Shown: in pieces, positions 47,535 through 60,000 of the stretch
How positions within the stretch are numbered: position 1 is the stretch's first letter
How the letters are laid out: each line of letters starts with the position of its first letter
Assembly: GCA_020410785.1 (NCBI GenBank)
Contig: CP084573.1
Location: 1,116,001 to 1,180,000, forward strand
DNA: 64,000 nt
Source of the DNA: Rickettsia endosymbiont of Culicoides impunctatus
GTDB taxonomy: Bacteria; Pseudomonadota; Alphaproteobacteria; Rickettsiales; Rickettsiaceae
Reading direction: 5' to 3'
Notes under the pieces: generated by a model
Told to the model about the DNA's origin: nothing
Seen by the model: the letters and a program-made list of their open reading frames with translations, nothing else
Databases searched by the model: none
Translations under genes and position numbers: made by a program

Positions 47535-47990
47535 ATGAAGTTAAATGAGTTATCTAACAATTTTGGTGCCAAGAGAGATAAAAAAAGGGTAGGACGCGGT
47601 ATTGGGTGCGGTAAAGGCAAAACATGCGGTAGAGGTGTTAAGGGTCAAAAATCTAGATCTGGTGTAGCTATCAAGGGTTTTGAAGGCGGGCAGATGCCAA
47701 TGATTAAAAGATTGCCAAAGAGAGGGTTTAATTGTCCTAGTTCTAAGAAATATAATGTAGTGAATATTGCCGATATAGAATTTTTAATATCAGAAAGTCG
47801 TTTGAATTCAACGGAAGTTATCACAAAAGATAAGTTAGTTGAAGTAGGGTTAATTAAGAATAGTAAGTTGTTGGTTAAATTATTATCTGTTAGCAGCAGT
47901 GAATTTAATAGTCCCTTATCGTTTCAATTAGATGCTTATTCGGCATCTGCTAAAAAGATAATTGAGCAAGTTGGTGGTCAAATATTGTAA
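47535..47990 (+). CDS. rplO: 50S ribosomal protein L15
   Basis: Late 50S assembly protein. 151 residues: [43 protein letters not shown] at the N-terminus, then [18 protein letters not shown], all typical of L15. It precedes secY by 3 bases, the standard order. Confidence 0.97.
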   Translation: MKLNELSNNFGAKRDKKRVGRGIGCGKGKTCGRGVKGQKSRSGVAIKGFEGGQMPMIKRLPKRGFNCPSSKKYNVVNIADIEFLISESRLNSTEVITKDKLVEVGLIKNSKLLVKLLSVSSSEFNSPLSFQLDAYSASAKKIIEQVGGQIL

Positions 47991-47993
47991 TTT

Positions 47994-49295
47994 ATGAGCT
48001 TAAAATCCACACAAAAATCTAATAAAGACTTAGCTAATAGAGTTATTTTTACTATTCTAGCTCTTATAATATGTAGATTTGGTTCATTTATTCCTATAGC
48101 GGGTATTGATTCGGTTGCGTTGAGCAGTGTGGCTGAACAAAATCAATCTGGTTTACTTGGTATGTTTAACATGCTATCTGGTGGTTCTTTAAGTAGGATG
48201 TCTATTTTTGCTTTAGCCATTATGCCATATATAACTGCATCAATTGTTATTCAATTGATGTCAATAATTTATAAGCCGTTAGAGAATTTAAAAAAAGAAG
48301 GTGAGGCTGGTAAAAGAAAAATCAATCAGTTATCTAGATATTTAACTGTTTTATTAGCTTCTTTTCAGGCGTATGGTGTGGCAATAAGTTTGGAACATGT
48401 TGTAACTAATGTTGGACCTGTAGTGATTATACCTGGGCTTTTTTTCAAGGTTACTACTGTTATCACCTTAGTTGTAGGTACTATGTTCTTAATGTGGCTT
48501 GGTGAACAGATTACTGGTAGAGGTATTGGTAATGGCTCCTCATTGATTATATTTATAGGTATAGTATCTGGAGTACCAAGTGCTATTATAAGTATGTTTG
48601 AGTTGTCAAGAAGTGGAGGATTGTCTCCTATCGTGGTGATGGCTATTTGTTTAGGAGTTATTTTAATTATAGCCATGATAGTTTTCTTTGAGAAGGCTCA
48701 AAGGAAAGTTTTGGTACAATATCCAAAAAGACAGGTTGGTAATAAGATTTATGGTGGTGATTCAACTCATATGCCCCTTAAGCTTAATACTGCTGGGGTA
48801 ATACCGCCAATATTTGCTAGTACAATTTTATTGTTTCCGGTAACAATAGCTAATTTTTCTAGCAATAATTCGGAAATTATGAATTTAGTAACTTTCCATT
48901 TAGGGCATGGAAAACCTCTATATATTTTGCTGTATGTTGCATTGATAATGTTTTTTAGCTTTTTTTATACAGCAATAGTTTTTAATTCAGAAGAAACAGC
49001 AAATAATTTGAGGAAATATGGGGCATATATTCCTGGAAAAAGACCTGGTAAAAATACTTCGGAATATTTTGATTATTTGCTAACTAGATTAACTGTCATA
49101 GGTGGTATATATCTAAGTTTTATATGTATAGTTCCTGAAATGTTAATGAATAAATATTCTGTATCTTTTTCTTTAGGGGGAACAAGTTTTTTAATTGTTG
49201 TTAATGTTGTTCTAGATACATTTGCCCAAATTCAAACTCATTTATTTAGCAGTAGATATGAGGGGTTAATAAAAAAAATGAAATTAAAAAACTAG
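47994..49295 (+). CDS. secY: Preprotein translocase subunit SecY
   Basis: Channel subunit of the Sec translocon in the inner membrane. The 433-residue product has ten predicted transmembrane helices and conserved blocks [19 protein letters not shown]-like [16 protein letters not shown], and [24 protein letters not shown]. The plug and lateral gate regions are present. Its position between rplO and adk is canonical for the spc operon. Confidence 0.97.
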   Translation: MSLKSTQKSNKDLANRVIFTILALIICRFGSFIPIAGIDSVALSSVAEQNQSGLLGMFNMLSGGSLSRMSIFALAIMPYITASIVIQLMSIIYKPLENLKKEGEAGKRKINQLSRYLTVLLASFQAYGVAISLEHVVTNVGPVVIIPGLFFKVTTVITLVVGTMFLMWLGEQITGRGIGNGSSLIIFIGIVSGVPSAIISMFELSRSGGLSPIVVMAICLGVILIIAMIVFFEKAQRKVLVQYPKRQVGNKIYGGDSTHMPLKLNTAGVIPPIFASTILLFPVTIANFSSNNSEIMNLVTFHLGHGKPLYILLYVALIMFFSFFYTAIVFNSEETANNLRKYGAYIPGKRPGKNTSEYFDYLLTRLTVIGGIYLSFICIVPEMLMNKYSVSFSLGGTSFLIVVNVVLDTFAQIQTHLFSSRYEGLIKKMKLKN

Positions 49296-49411
49296 GTTGT
49301 AGTTATTAGCTATACTTAGGTGAATATTCTAGAATTTTTGTAGCTAATTTTTAAAATAATGTGTTTTTATAGCTTAGTGGTAAGTATATATTATGTTAAT
49401 ATGGGTTTAAA

Positions 49412-50050
49412 GTGATTATAGTGCTTATAGGACCTCCTGGTTCAGGGAAGGGAACTCAAGGAAAGTTATTAGCAGAAAAGTTAAACTTACCTCATGTGTC
49501 TACTGGTGATATATTTAGACAAATGACAGAGGTAAATAACGAAGAGGGGCTGTTAATTCAAGAATATATGGCACAAGGAAAACTTGTCCCTCATAAATTG
49601 GTAAATAATGTAGTTAAAAAGTTTTTAACTCAAGAGATATATAAAAATGGTTATGTTCTAGATGGTTATCCTCGTAATTTGGAGCAAGCTAGCTTTCTTA
49701 GAGAATTTGCTAATCAAAAGATTAAAGTGGTATTTTTTGAGATAGACGATCAGGTGATTATTAAAAGGATTCTAGGTAGATTTAGTTGTGCAAATTGTAA
49801 ACAAATTTATAATAGTTATTTTATTAAGCCTAAGGTTGATGATGTTTGTGATGTTTGTGGATCAGATAAATTTATTCACCGGCAAGATGATGATGAACAG
49901 ACTATTAAACATAGAATAGAAGAATATAAGATAGAAACTTATCCATTACTTAGCTATTATAGAGATAATAGTGATTTCTATGTTGTTGATGCGAGTAAGG
50001 ATAAGCAAGAAGTAGAATGCGTTTTAGATAAAATGTTAGAAATTATTTGA
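49412..50050 (+). CDS. adk: Adenylate kinase
   Basis: Interconverts ATP, AMP and ADP, which matters in a bacterium that swaps ADP for host ATP through TlcA. The P-loop [11 protein letters not shown] is at residues 7-17, [10 protein letters not shown] in the AMP-binding region, and the LID contains CANC and CDVC, a four-Cys zinc site typical of Gram-positive enzymes but also seen in rickettsiae. The start is GTG 49412; no upstream ATG is in frame. 212 residues. Confidence 0.95.
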   Translation: MIIVLIGPPGSGKGTQGKLLAEKLNLPHVSTGDIFRQMTEVNNEEGLLIQEYMAQGKLVPHKLVNNVVKKFLTQEIYKNGYVLDGYPRNLEQASFLREFANQKIKVVFFEIDDQVIIKRILGRFSCANCKQIYNSYFIKPKVDDVCDVCGSDKFIHRQDDDEQTIKHRIEEYKIETYPLLSYYRDNSDFYVVDASKDKQEVECVLDKMLEII

Positions 50051-50111
50051 CTTTAAGGGATATTTTTATATTATTCCTTTTTGGTTGTTATCAAAATTTT
50101 GGAGATTATTT

Positions 50112-50489
50112 GTGGCAAGAATAGCGGGTGTTAACATTCCAGCAAACAAAAGATTAGTAGTGAGTTTAACATATATTTATGGGCTTGGTTTTTCTGCTGC
50201 AGAAAAGATTTGTCAAAAAACTGGAATATCTGAAAGTAAAAGGGTTAAAGAGTTAACTGATCAAGAATTAATTATTTTACGTAATATTATTGAAAAAGAA
50301 TATAGAGTAGAAGGTGATTTAAGAAGAGAAGTAACTCTTAACATCAAGAAGAAAAAAGATATTAGAAGTTACCAAGGTCTCAGGCATATAAGAAAGTTGC
50401 CTGTGCGAGGACAAAATACTCATTCTAATGCTAGAACAAGAAAAGGCAAAGCTGTTGCAATTGCCGGTAAGAAAAAAGTTACAAAGTAA
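50112..50489 (+). CDS. rpsM: 30S ribosomal protein S13
   Basis: 30S head protein contacting the P-site tRNA. I place the start at GTG 50112, 6 nt after GGAGA, giving 125 residues that begin (M)[23 protein letters not shown] as in the family. Longer versions add non-homologous residues. The C-terminus has the signature [22 protein letters not shown]. Confidence 0.96.
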   Translation: MARIAGVNIPANKRLVVSLTYIYGLGFSAAEKICQKTGISESKRVKELTDQELIILRNIIEKEYRVEGDLRREVTLNIKKKKDIRSYQGLRHIRKLPVRGQNTHSNARTRKGKAVAIAGKKKVTK

Positions 50490-50501
50490 TATGGTATAAT
50501 A

Positions 50502-50888
50502 ATGAGTCAGGCTAATACTAAGATCAAGAAAAAAAGAAAAAATATCACTCTTGGTGTTGTTCATATAAAAACAACTTTTAATAATACTATTGTGACTTTT
50601 ACAGATGTGCAAGGCAATGCTATAGCGTTCTCAACAGCCGGTACACATGGTTTTAAAGGGGCTAGAAAAGCTACTCCTTATGCCGCTCAAATAACTGTTG
50701 ATAAAGCCTCAGAAGCAGCAAAAGAGCATGGTCTTAAAACTGTTTCAATTAGAGTGCAAGGGGCAGGGGCACAAAGAGAATCGGCTATGCGGGCAGTGTT
50801 TAGTCAAAATTTTATAGTTACCTCAATTTTGGATGTTTCAGCCGTTGCTCATAACGGTGTTAGATCGCCAAAGAGAAGAAGAGTATAG
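50502..50888 (+). CDS. rpsK: 30S ribosomal protein S11
   Basis: Forms part of the mRNA exit region. 128 residues: [43 protein letters not shown], with the C-terminal [17 protein letters not shown]. In alpha-operon order between rpsM and rpoA. Confidence 0.98.
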   Translation: MSQANTKIKKKRKNITLGVVHIKTTFNNTIVTFTDVQGNAIAFSTAGTHGFKGARKATPYAAQITVDKASEAAKEHGLKTVSIRVQGAGAQRESAMRAVFSQNFIVTSILDVSAVAHNGVRSPKRRRV

Positions 50889-50906
50889 AGAGATAGGTAG
50901 TAAATA

Positions 50907-51926
50907 ATGTTATCATTAAATAAAAACTGGAACTCACTGATCAAGCCTTCGAAGATCGTGTATGACAGTCCTGATAAGAATGCTAATATAGTAAAGATTG
51001 TAGTTGAGCCTTTAGAGAGAGGGTTTGGTTTAACAGTAGGTAATGCTATGAGGAGGATTTTGCTTTCTTCTCTTCAGGGTGCTGCAATAACTTCGATAAA
51101 GATACCAGGGGTGGTGCATGAATTTTCTGCTATACCTGGTGTTAAAGAAGATTTAGTTGATGTAGTTTTAAATCTTAAGTCCTTAGCCATTAAGATGCAT
51201 TCTTCCGAAAAAAAGATTGTAAGATTAAGTGCTACTGGTCCTTGCGTGGTAACTGCCGGTATGATTGGAGCAGGTCATGATGTAGAGATATTAACTCCTA
51301 ATCATATGATTTGTACCTTGGCAAAAGGAGTTCAACTTGAAATGGAACTAGTGTGTGAGACGGGAAAAGGTTATGTTCCTGCTGTGAGTAATGTTGATTC
51401 AGAATCAGCTATTGGGGTAATCCCAATAGATGCATTATTTAGTCCTGTAAGGAAGGTTACCTATAAAGTTGATAATACACGTGTTGGTCAAGTTACAGAT
51501 TATGACAAGCTAATTATGACCGTTGAAACTAATGGTAGTATCTCTCCTGAGATGGCTATAGCCCTTGCTGCTAGGATTTTGCAAGATCAGTTACAATTAT
51601 TTATTACATTTGAAGAGCAAGTAGAAGATAAACAAGATAAATTGGAAGAATTATCATTTAATCCAGCCTTGTTGAAAAAAGTTGAGGAATTAGAATTATC
51701 TGTCAGATCTCAAAATTGTTTGAAAAATGATAATATAATTTATATAGGAGATCTTGTTATCAAGACAGAAGGAGAAATGCTGAGAACTCAAAATTTTGGT
51801 AGAAAATCTCTTAATGAGATCAAGGATATATTAGCCACTTTTGGCTTGAAATTTGGTATGGACGTAGCAGGCTGGCCTCCAGAAAATATTCAGGATCTAT
51901 CTAAGCGTTACGAAGATCCATATTAA
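50907..51926 (+). CDS. rpoA: RNA polymerase subunit alpha
   Basis: Assembles core RNA polymerase and contacts UP elements and activators. 339 residues. The N-terminal assembly domain contains [24 protein letters not shown] near 37-60; the C-terminal DNA-binding domain (about 255-325) ends [26 protein letters not shown]. Both domains are complete, separated by a flexible linker around 235-250. Confidence 0.98.
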   Translation: MLSLNKNWNSLIKPSKIVYDSPDKNANIVKIVVEPLERGFGLTVGNAMRRILLSSLQGAAITSIKIPGVVHEFSAIPGVKEDLVDVVLNLKSLAIKMHSSEKKIVRLSATGPCVVTAGMIGAGHDVEILTPNHMICTLAKGVQLEMELVCETGKGYVPAVSNVDSESAIGVIPIDALFSPVRKVTYKVDNTRVGQVTDYDKLIMTVETNGSISPEMAIALAARILQDQLQLFITFEEQVEDKQDKLEELSFNPALLKKVEELELSVRSQNCLKNDNIIYIGDLVIKTEGEMLRTQNFGRKSLNEIKDILATFGLKFGMDVAGWPPENIQDLSKRYEDPY

Positions 51927-51940
51927 TTTAAGGTAACAAT

Positions 51941-52360
51941 ATGCGACATAAAATTAAGGGTAGAAAACTCAACAGAACAAGTAGTCATAGGCAGGCGATG
52001 TTTGCTAATATGGCTGTGGCACTTGTGATGAATGAGCAAATAAAGACAACTTTACCTAAAGCTAAAGAGCTTAGACCATATATTGAGGTGCTAGTAACTA
52101 AAGCTAAGAAATCTGATTTAGCAACTAGAAGAATGGTACTTGCTAAAATCAAAGATAAAGTGGCAACTGAAAAACTTATTAGCGTTTTAGGTAAAAGATA
52201 TAGTGAACGTCCAGGTGGATATACTAGGATAATAAAGGCTGGTTCTCGCTATGGCGATATGGCACCACTGGCTTATATTGAGTTCGTTGATAGAGATGTA
52301 AATAGTAAAGGCTGTATGACTCCACAAGCAGAAAGTCATAATCATGAAGAACAAAATTAA
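51941..52360 (+). CDS. rplQ: 50S ribosomal protein L17
   Basis: Surface protein near the exit tunnel. 139 residues starting [28 protein letters not shown], the diagnostic L17 N-terminus, with [28 protein letters not shown] towards the end. A short hydrophilic tail follows. It is last in the alpha operon. Confidence 0.98.
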   Translation: MRHKIKGRKLNRTSSHRQAMFANMAVALVMNEQIKTTLPKAKELRPYIEVLVTKAKKSDLATRRMVLAKIKDKVATEKLISVLGKRYSERPGGYTRIIKAGSRYGDMAPLAYIEFVDRDVNSKGCMTPQAESHNHEEQN

Positions 52361-52384
52361 TGAATCTGTAGGAAAATAATAAAT

Positions 52385-52648
52385 ATGGCTAATCATTCAT
52401 CAGCAAAAAAGGCAATAAGACAAACAATCAAAAAAACTTTAATAAATAAGAATAGATCGAGTAGAATTAAAACATATTTAAAAAAAGTTTTGCAAGAAGT
52501 TGCTAGCGGTTCAAAAGAATCGGCCAGATTAGCGTTGATTGTTGCGCAATCTGAAATAATGAAAGGCGTAACAAAGAATATTATCAAGTTAAATACCGCC
52601 TCACGTAAAATCAGTAAATTATCTCAAAAAATTAAAAACATGAATTAG
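52385..52648 (+). CDS. rpsT: 30S ribosomal protein S20
   Basis: Helical 16S-binding protein. 87 residues beginning [30 protein letters not shown], with the three-helix basic pattern and [15 protein letters not shown] near the end. It is not part of the S10-spc-alpha cluster in most bacteria but lies 25 bp after rplQ here. Confidence 0.96.
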   Translation: MANHSSAKKAIRQTIKKTLINKNRSSRIKTYLKKVLQEVASGSKESARLALIVAQSEIMKGVTKNIIKLNTASRKISKLSQKIKNMN

Positions 52649-52680
52649 CCTCTATAGTTTCAAACCGATTAGCAGCACTT

Positions 52681-52725
52681 CGTCTATTAGTGAGGAAGAC
52701 CATAGGTCGACGAAGCAATCTATCA
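52681..52725. repeat. Family A half-element after rpsT
   Basis: CGTCTATTAGTGAGGAAGAC followed by GTCGACGAAGCAATCTA matches one arm of family A (compare 62159); the mirror arm is missing. Confidence 0.55.
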
Positions 52726-52867
52726 ATACTACAGTTGTAAATTAATTTATGCTGAGGAATTTGAAGTGGACACGACTTATCTTCCAGATGGAGAGGAGCA
52801 AAAATTATGCTACGAGACGGGATTAGTATGCGGCACAATGTCTAAAAAATTAAATTTTCTTTACTGA
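52706..52867 (+). pseudogene. Possible orphan coding remnant after rpsT
   Basis: A 53-codon open stretch without a useful start reads YAEEFEVDTTYLPDGEEQ, then KLCYETGLVCGTMSKK. Its charged, mixed composition looks coding, but I recognise no family. It begins in the family A arm. From 52868 to 53150 I see no gene, RNA or repeat. Confidence 0.25.
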
Positions 52868-53150
52868 CTATATGTTATCATTTGCAGATTTTGTCATTTG
52901 GGGCATTTTGAGATCAAATAAATTGAACAAATCTTGCTGAGACTGTGTTAATTTTGGTAATCTTGCAACGACGCAACCTTTTATATTGTAATATACATGA
53001 AAGAGATTATATCTCTGGAATCTGATAATATCAAACAAAAAATATCATTTACATGACTACAAATCCTATAACAAAATCCCTACAAACCTCTTTACCTTCA
53101 CATTCTTAGCACTTTTCTATCTCTAAGATAAGACGATGACGTTTATAGTT

Positions 53151-55676
53151 TTACTCCTTATATTTTAACTCTACAGAATAAGGGGCAACCTTTGAAAATA
53201 TTTTACCAATTATTGGTATTTTAGTGATAATGGTACTAGCAAAAAAGAAAGAAGGTATCACATTACCTTTAAGCTTTATTTGGTGTTTATTAGTATCAAT
53301 TGTACCTTTCATGGTAAAATCAAAGAATGGTCCAGTAGCTGATGTATTAGCAATACTTACGGTATTACCTATATAACTAAAGCTACCTGTCATATTATTA
53401 AACAAGATATCCTTATTATTTAATATAAAACTCATAAAACCTGGAAACGAAACAAATGATACCATCCTAGTTAAAAAAGACATATCGGTAGTAACAAAAC
53501 GTTTTATGTCAAATGTACCATCTAAGATTGGTATTATTTCACCCTTCTTAACCTCATGTCTTTTTGTATCAAGTGTTAGATTTATAATACCAGACTTCAT
53601 GTTACTATACATGCCAATACCTCTAAATAAAGCTCCAGCATTATCACAGGTAACTATCCATTGTTCCATATCTTTTTTTTCTGTAAGTAGCATTTTAAAA
53701 GATCTAGTGCCAATTTTTGAATCTAAAGAACCAGAAAAGCATTTTATTTTATTACAATCAATTTGTAAATTAAGCTTATCAAGCATTATATTATTTTTTA
53801 ACCTTACTTTATCTACATCAACTTTTAAATGAATGTTTTGTGGATCTCCTTCTTTTTCTAAGAATTGCATCATATTAGACTTAGACAAATCTAGTTGTTT
53901 GCCCTGAATTTCAGCACTCAAGCTATCTTTACCTAAAAGTAACTTTCCTATCAGATCAGTCGTACCATAAGCAATAATCGGTAAAGTAACATCATATTTA
54001 TCATCTTGTGTTGTAACCTTGCCAACTATTTTTAAGTTATTTTCTCCCGAAAGGGCAAAATTAATATCACCTTTTTGGTCATCATATAACTTACCAGTTA
54101 ACACCAGTTTAGCTTCATTAGAAAGCTTTTTATGTATAGATATTTTATCAATATAAAATTCCAAATTTTTGAGATTAGCATTGGCTTTAATGAAGCCGGT
54201 ATTAGATTGACCTCTGTTATTTTGTTGCTCTTTATATTCAAAATCTAGGATACTACTACCTGAAATTAACTTGAATATACCAAGTTTCTGGTTATTACCG
54301 ACAATAGTAGTTTTTACTTTTAATAGATGCTGATAATCATCATGGTTATTATTATCAATATTATATTGATAGGTAAAATTACTGTCATAGTCATTAATTT
54401 TACCTGTACCTATTAAGTTTAGCTTATCACCATTAAATGTTCCGGTTATTTTTGCATTCTTTAGTATGATATTGTCACTAAATGCTTTAGCATTTACTCC
54501 AGTTATTATCGTAGAGATGTCATAGGTATTTTTTATAACTGGACTAATCGGTATTATTATGCCAATTTTTGAATTAGCGGTTCCAGTAATTTTTCTAAGG
54601 TCAATTCCTTGTTTTTTTACTTGGTTATAATCCTCATTTGAGATAAAATTAATTAGATCGATACTCGGTCCCTTAGCTATGGCACTAACGATAAAATTAG
54701 ACTTATCCATCCCTTGCCAATCAAAGGTTATTACTCCATTGGAAATAAGGCTGTTACCGCTATATGCACGATTCAGTATAAACTTAACCGAGGCTCCAGA
54801 TATAGTAATATCTATATCAATTTTTCTTAAAGATGGAAAATCTACATCGTATTTATATTCAAGGTCTACGACATGCAGCTTGGCTTTTACTAGAGCAATA
54901 TTGTTTTCTAAAGAATTTTTATCAAAATTAACATCAAATTCTCCATTTCTGATATAACCATCTTTAATATATTCCTGTAAAAATAAAATTACTTGATTAT
55001 CAGGGATAATTTTCTCAATAATTTGATAAATCATTATAGGAATATTTTCAACATTACCATTAGCTTGAATTATGCTACCATCCAAGATACTATTGAATGA
55101 TAGATATGCTTGATCACCAAATGTTAACTTGCAATTGATTAACTTCTTCGAAGTTGTAGAAATTTTACTTTCATAAGAACAAAGCCCTTCCCCCTTAGGT
55201 AATTTCTTACCATAACTATCGAGTAGAGTAATATTTTTTATAGGACTTAGGTTTAACTGTGTTTCAATCTTATTTTCAAAAAAATCTACAATATACTTAG
55301 CAGATATTTTAGTATCTATTATAGGTTGATTATCTTTAGAAATTAAGGAAAAGCTATCTATATCAACAATACTAAGAAGCAATGGTTTGCTTCTTATATC
55401 ATCAATAAAAAAACTGATTTTGAAATCGCTAATCTCACTTTTGGTGTTATGTGCTAAATCCATAAAGATTTTATCGATTGACAAAATGTTATTTCTTATT
55501 TGTAAATTACCAATTCGTATTTTCGTATTTTTTTTATCGAGGTAAAATTCTATTGCCCTCTTAATAGGCTTATCTAAATACCCTTTACTCCCGCTTAATA
55601 TTAATAAACTTAAAGTTACTACAACTATACAAACTATTACGCTTAGGCTGATGAAAAATCTTTTAATGAGCATCAT
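53151..55676 (-). CDS. AsmA/YhdP-like envelope protein
   Basis: AsmA-like proteins are anchored in the inner membrane, span the periplasm and are implicated in lipid transport or outer-membrane assembly. From ATG 55676 this product has about 840 residues: a short basic start, one transmembrane helix (about residues 4-28), a long beta-rich periplasmic body, and a C-terminal AsmA_2-like segment with FLTRMVSFVSFPGFMSFI, a GTIDTNKHQIKLKGNVIPS pattern and a final IPIIGKIFS helix. An ATG at 55733 would add 19 residues but leaves only 31 bp to the divergent ugd gene, so I prefer 55676. The family is inferred from layout and C-terminal pattern. Confidence 0.75.
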   Translation of the reverse strand: MMLIKRFFISLSVIVCIVVVTLSLLILSGSKGYLDKPIKRAIEFYLDKKNTKIRIGNLQIRNNILSIDKIFMDLAHNTKSEISDFKISFFIDDIRSKPLLLSIVDIDSFSLISKDNQPIIDTKISAKYIVDFFENKIETQLNLSPIKNITLLDSYGKKLPKGEGLCSYESKISTTSKKLINCKLTFGDQAYLSFNSILDGSIIQANGNVENIPIMIYQIIEKIIPDNQVILFLQEYIKDGYIRNGEFDVNFDKNSLENNIALVKAKLHVVDLEYKYDVDFPSLRKIDIDITISGASVKFILNRAYSGNSLISNGVITFDWQGMDKSNFIVSAIAKGPSIDLINFISNEDYNQVKKQGIDLRKITGTANSKIGIIIPISPVIKNTYDISTIITGVNAKAFSDNIILKNAKITGTFNGDKLNLIGTGKINDYDSNFTYQYNIDNNNHDDYQHLLKVKTTIVGNNQKLGIFKLISGSSILDFEYKEQQNNRGQSNTGFIKANANLKNLEFYIDKISIHKKLSNEAKLVLTGKLYDDQKGDINFALSGENNLKIVGKVTTQDDKYDVTLPIIAYGTTDLIGKLLLGKDSLSAEIQGKQLDLSKSNMMQFLEKEGDPQNIHLKVDVDKVRLKNNIMLDKLNLQIDCNKIKCFSGSLDSKIGTRSFKMLLTEKKDMEQWIVTCDNAGALFRGIGMYSNMKSGIINLTLDTKRHEVKKGEIIPILDGTFDIKRFVTTDMSFLTRMVSFVSFPGFMSFILNNKDILFNNMTGSFSYIGNTVSIANTSATGPFFDFTMKGTIDTNKHQIKLKGNVIPSFFFASTIITKIPIIGKIFSKVAPYSVELKYKE

Positions 55677-55764
55677 TTTATTATTTAGTATTTGGTCAAT
55701 TAATATATACTTTACAGCAGCATAGCATAACAAAGTTGTTGCACTAAGTATATAAGGATAATTA

Positions 55765-57075
55765 ATGAATATTAAACTTCATGTTATAGGTACTGGTTAC
55801 GTTGGGCTAGTATCTGGCGTAATGATGAGTTACCTAGGACACGACGTTACTTGTTTAGATAGTGATATTTCTAAGATCGACCAATTAAAAAAAAATATTT
55901 TACCAATTTATGAACCAAAATTAGCTGAATATTTACCGCCATTAGTAAAATCTGGTAAGTTACAATTTACAGCTAGCTATTCGGCTGAATTACAAAATTC
56001 ACAAGCGGTATTTATTACGGTAGGAACACCGTCTCTACCTTCAGGAGAGGCGGATTTACAATATATATTTACTGCTATCGATAATTTATGCCCATGGATT
56101 AAAGACGATTGTTTGATTATTATAAAATCGACTGTACCTCCAACAACATGTAACCAAATTATTGATTATTTAAATAACAAGAATTTTAAATTTTCCGTTG
56201 CTTCAAATCCTGAATTTCTTAGAGAAGGTACTGCTATAGAGGATTTTTTAAACCCTGATAGAATATTAATTGGCACCAATAATAAACAGGCAGAAGATTT
56301 ACTAAAAGAGATATATCGACCTTTGATTACCAAGAATATACCTATGATAAGTACTGATTTGGTTACTGCAGAACTTACTAAATATGTCTCAAACGCTTTC
56401 TTAGCGACCAAAATTGCTTTTATTAATGAGATGGCAAATTTATGCGAGAAAATGGGGGCAAATACTAAGGATCTGTCTTGTGGGGTTGGATTAGATAAGA
56501 GAATAGGTAAAGAATTTTTAAATGTCGGTCCTGGATTTGGTGGCTCATGTTTTCCTAAGGATATGTTAGCACTTGGACAAATAGCTAAACATTATCAATG
56601 TAATTTTCAAATAGTTAATTCTGTTATAAATAGTAATTATCAGAGACCATATGATATGGTGGATAAAATTCATGATATCATAGGCAACGATTTACATAAT
56701 AAAGTTATTAGTGTATTGGGTCTGACTTTTAAGGCTGGTACGGATGATGTTAGAAATAGTCCAGCTATTAAAATCATCGAAATACTAGTTGATAAAGGAG
56801 CAAATATTAGAGTCTTCGATCCGGTAGGTATGAATAATGCTAAAAAAGAAGTAAAAAATGTATTTTTTGCTGATTCAGCACTTAGTGCATGCAAAAATAG
56901 TGATATAATTATAGTGGCTACCGAATGGTCGGAGTTTAAAGATTTAGATTGGTCGCTTATTCGCCATCTAGTTAAATCTCCTATAATTCTTGATCTCAGG
57001 CATATTCTTGATGGGGATATGCTAAAGGCTCTTGGATTTAAATATTATCTTATTGGTATAAAAGATGCAGTTTGA
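55765..57075 (+). CDS. ugd: UDP-glucose 6-dehydrogenase
   Basis: Oxidises UDP-glucose to UDP-glucuronate for surface polysaccharide or LPS sugars. The 436-residue product has the N-terminal NAD site [10 protein letters not shown] at 9-18, the middle helix domain, the catalytic Cys in [10 protein letters not shown] near 260-269, and the C-terminal UDP-binding domain with [21 protein letters not shown] lies 8 nt before the ATG. Its 3' end overlaps dnaE by 11 bases. Confidence 0.95.
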   Translation: MNIKLHVIGTGYVGLVSGVMMSYLGHDVTCLDSDISKIDQLKKNILPIYEPKLAEYLPPLVKSGKLQFTASYSAELQNSQAVFITVGTPSLPSGEADLQYIFTAIDNLCPWIKDDCLIIIKSTVPPTTCNQIIDYLNNKNFKFSVASNPEFLREGTAIEDFLNPDRILIGTNNKQAEDLLKEIYRPLITKNIPMISTDLVTAELTKYVSNAFLATKIAFINEMANLCEKMGANTKDLSCGVGLDKRIGKEFLNVGPGFGGSCFPKDMLALGQIAKHYQCNFQIVNSVINSNYQRPYDMVDKIHDIIGNDLHNKVISVLGLTFKAGTDDVRNSPAIKIIEILVDKGANIRVFDPVGMNNAKKEVKNVFFADSALSACKNSDIIIVATEWSEFKDLDWSLIRHLVKSPIILDLRHILDGDMLKALGFKYYLIGIKDAV

Positions 57076-60000
57076 TTTCATTCACTTAAGAGTACAAAGC
57101 TCATATTCATTTCTTGAGAGTGCTTTAACAATTGATCGTATAATGGAATTAGCTAGATTGCATAAAATACCAGCAATTTGTTTAGCCGATAGGGGGAATT
57201 TATTTGGCTCGTTAGAATTTGCTCTAGCTAGCTGTAAAGCAGGAATACAACCTATAAATGCGGCAATTGTAAATATTGCTTTTACCGAGAATAGTTTTTG
57301 TGAAATTGTGCTTATTGCCAAGGATGAAATTGGTTACAAGAATCTACTAAAGGCGGTTAGTGATAGTTTTACTAAAAATGATCGTAAAATTTGTAATCAT
57401 ATTACTTTTGATGATTTAGTTAAGTACCAGGAAGGGCTGATTATTTTATCCGGTTATACTGATGGTATAATTGGTAAAAGTCTTATTGCTAAGGATGAAG
57501 AATTAGCCATTTTTTGGGCAACTAAGCTACAAAGCATTTTTGCTGATCGTTTTTATTTTGAGATTATGCGGCATAATCTAGCAGTAGAACAATCTATAGA
57601 AGAAAGTTATATAAAAATAGCCAGTAATCTTGGTATTCCACTAGTTGCTACCAATAAAGTATTGTTTAGTGATGTTAATATGCATGATGCCCATGACGTA
57701 TTATTATGTATATCTACTGGGGTTAGTAAAGAAGTAGAGGATCGTAAAAAGGTAAGTAACGAATGTTATTTTAAATCACCAAAAGAAATGCTAGAACTTT
57801 TTAGTGATTTACCTAATGCTGTACAAAATACGGTACATTTAGCCCAAAGATGCTATTTTATGGCACATGCTAATCCACCAATGTTACCAAATTTCTCTAG
57901 TCTAAATATTAATGAAGTAGACATAATTAAAAAAGAATCGACAGCCGGATTACTATTAAGACTTGATACAAAATTTAAACGAGAAAATATTGCCATAGAT
58001 GAGCAGGAAGATGTTAAACAGCAATATTTAACTCGTCTTAATTATGAACTAGATATTATTTGTCGAATGGATTTTTCTGGCTATTTCCTAATAGTTTCTG
58101 ATTTTATAAAATGGAGCAAGCAACAAGGTATTATGGTAGGTCCTGGTAGAGGTTCTGGGGTAGGATCAGTAGTTGCGTGGAGTCTTTTAATCACTGATCT
58201 TGATCCTCTTAAATTTGGTCTATTATTTGAGCGTTTTCTTAACCCAGAACGTATATCAATGCCAGATTTTGATATTGACTTTTGTCAAGAGCGACGAGGG
58301 GAAGTTATAAATTACGTATGTTCTAAATATGGGGATAACAAAGTTGGACAAATCATCACTTTTGGTAAGATGCAAGCAAAAGCTGTGATCAAAGATGTCT
58401 CACGAGTTCTTGGTTTACCTTATAAATATGCTGAATATTTAACTGAGCTTGTACCATTTAATGCTGTTTCTCCTGTTACACTAAATCAGGCTATTAAGGA
58501 AATAAAGGAGTTAAACATAGCAGCACGTGGTGAAGGTTTGTATAATTTAGATGGTCAAGAGGAGCTGATCAAACAAGTTCTGGACACATCTTTAGTACTT
58601 GAGGGGCTTAATAGACATGCTTCTACTCATGCAGCAGGAATTGTGATAGCTGGCAAAGATTTAGTAGAAATATTACCGGTTTATAAAGACCTAAACTCGG
58701 ACATGTTGGTAGTACAATATTCGATGAAATATGCTGAGATTGCTGGTTTAATTAAATTTGATTTTTTAGGACTGCAAACTCTAACTGTCATTACTAAATG
58801 TTTAGAACTGCTAAAAGATCAGGGCATAAATATTGATTTTACTAATATGCTATTTGATGATCAGAAAACTTATGAAATGCTATGTAGTGGTCGAGCTATT
58901 GGGGTGTTCCAATTTGAAAGCAACGGAATGCAGGATAGTTTAAGGCGTCTTAAACCTGACTCCATTCAAGATATAATAGCGTTAGGAGCATTATACCGTC
59001 CTGGTCCGATGGAGAACATCCCAACTTATATTGCTTGTAAACATGGTTTGCAACAACCGGATTACTTGCATGAGATGCTTAAACCAATTCTAGAAGAAAC
59101 TTATGGAGTTATTATCTATCAGGAACAGGTCTTAGAAATTGCCAAAGAAATTGCAGGCTATAGTTTAGGTGGAGCAGATATACTTCGTAAAGCCATGGGA
59201 AAAAAAATAAAATCCGAAATGGCAGAACAAGAAGAAAGTTTTGTAAAAGGGGCAATAGCCAAAGGCATCTCACGTCAGCAAGCCCAATCCATTTTTGCAA
59301 CGGTAGCTAAATTTGCTAGCTATGGTTTTAATAAAGCCCACGCATCAGCTTATGGAGTAATATCTTATCAAACAGCCTATCTGAAAGCTAATTTCCCAGC
59401 TGAATTCTTGGTAGTGTGCTTAAATCTTGAACTAAATAACCATGATAAAATCAATCTATTCATTCAAGAAGCCAAAAATAATAACATTGCTATTATCCCT
59501 CCTAATATCAATCTTTCCTCTGGTTATTTTAGTACTATAGCTACATCACAAGAAGCTGAAGAGTATGTCAAAAAGCCTAAATCGATAATTTATGCCCTAG
59601 CTGCTATTAAAAGTGTTACGGTTGATTTTGGTAGAATATTAGTAGAAGAACGAGTTAAAAATGGTAAATTTAAAAATATTATAGATGTTATTGAAAGGCT
59701 ACCGCTTAAATCAATTAATCGAAAATTATTAGAAAATCTTATTAAAGCTGGATGTTTTGATACGCTACATTCTAATCGTAATCAGTTATTATTAAGTATC
59801 TCTAAACTTCTAGCTTATGCTTTTTCCTATCATGCCGAAAAAATTTCTGATCAATTTAGTCTGATTAAGGTAAGTTCCATAAATCAGCAAGTTTTAATTG
59901 ACGCAGAACCACTGGATAATAATACTGCATCTTGTTATGAATTTGAGGTATTAGGGCTGTTTATTACATTACATCCATTATCAAAACATCAAGATTTGCT

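Noticed and set aside
50085..50111. Upstream extension of rpsM
   Set aside because: The extra residues are not part of S13, and GTG 50112 has GGAGA at the right distance and yields the family N-terminus.
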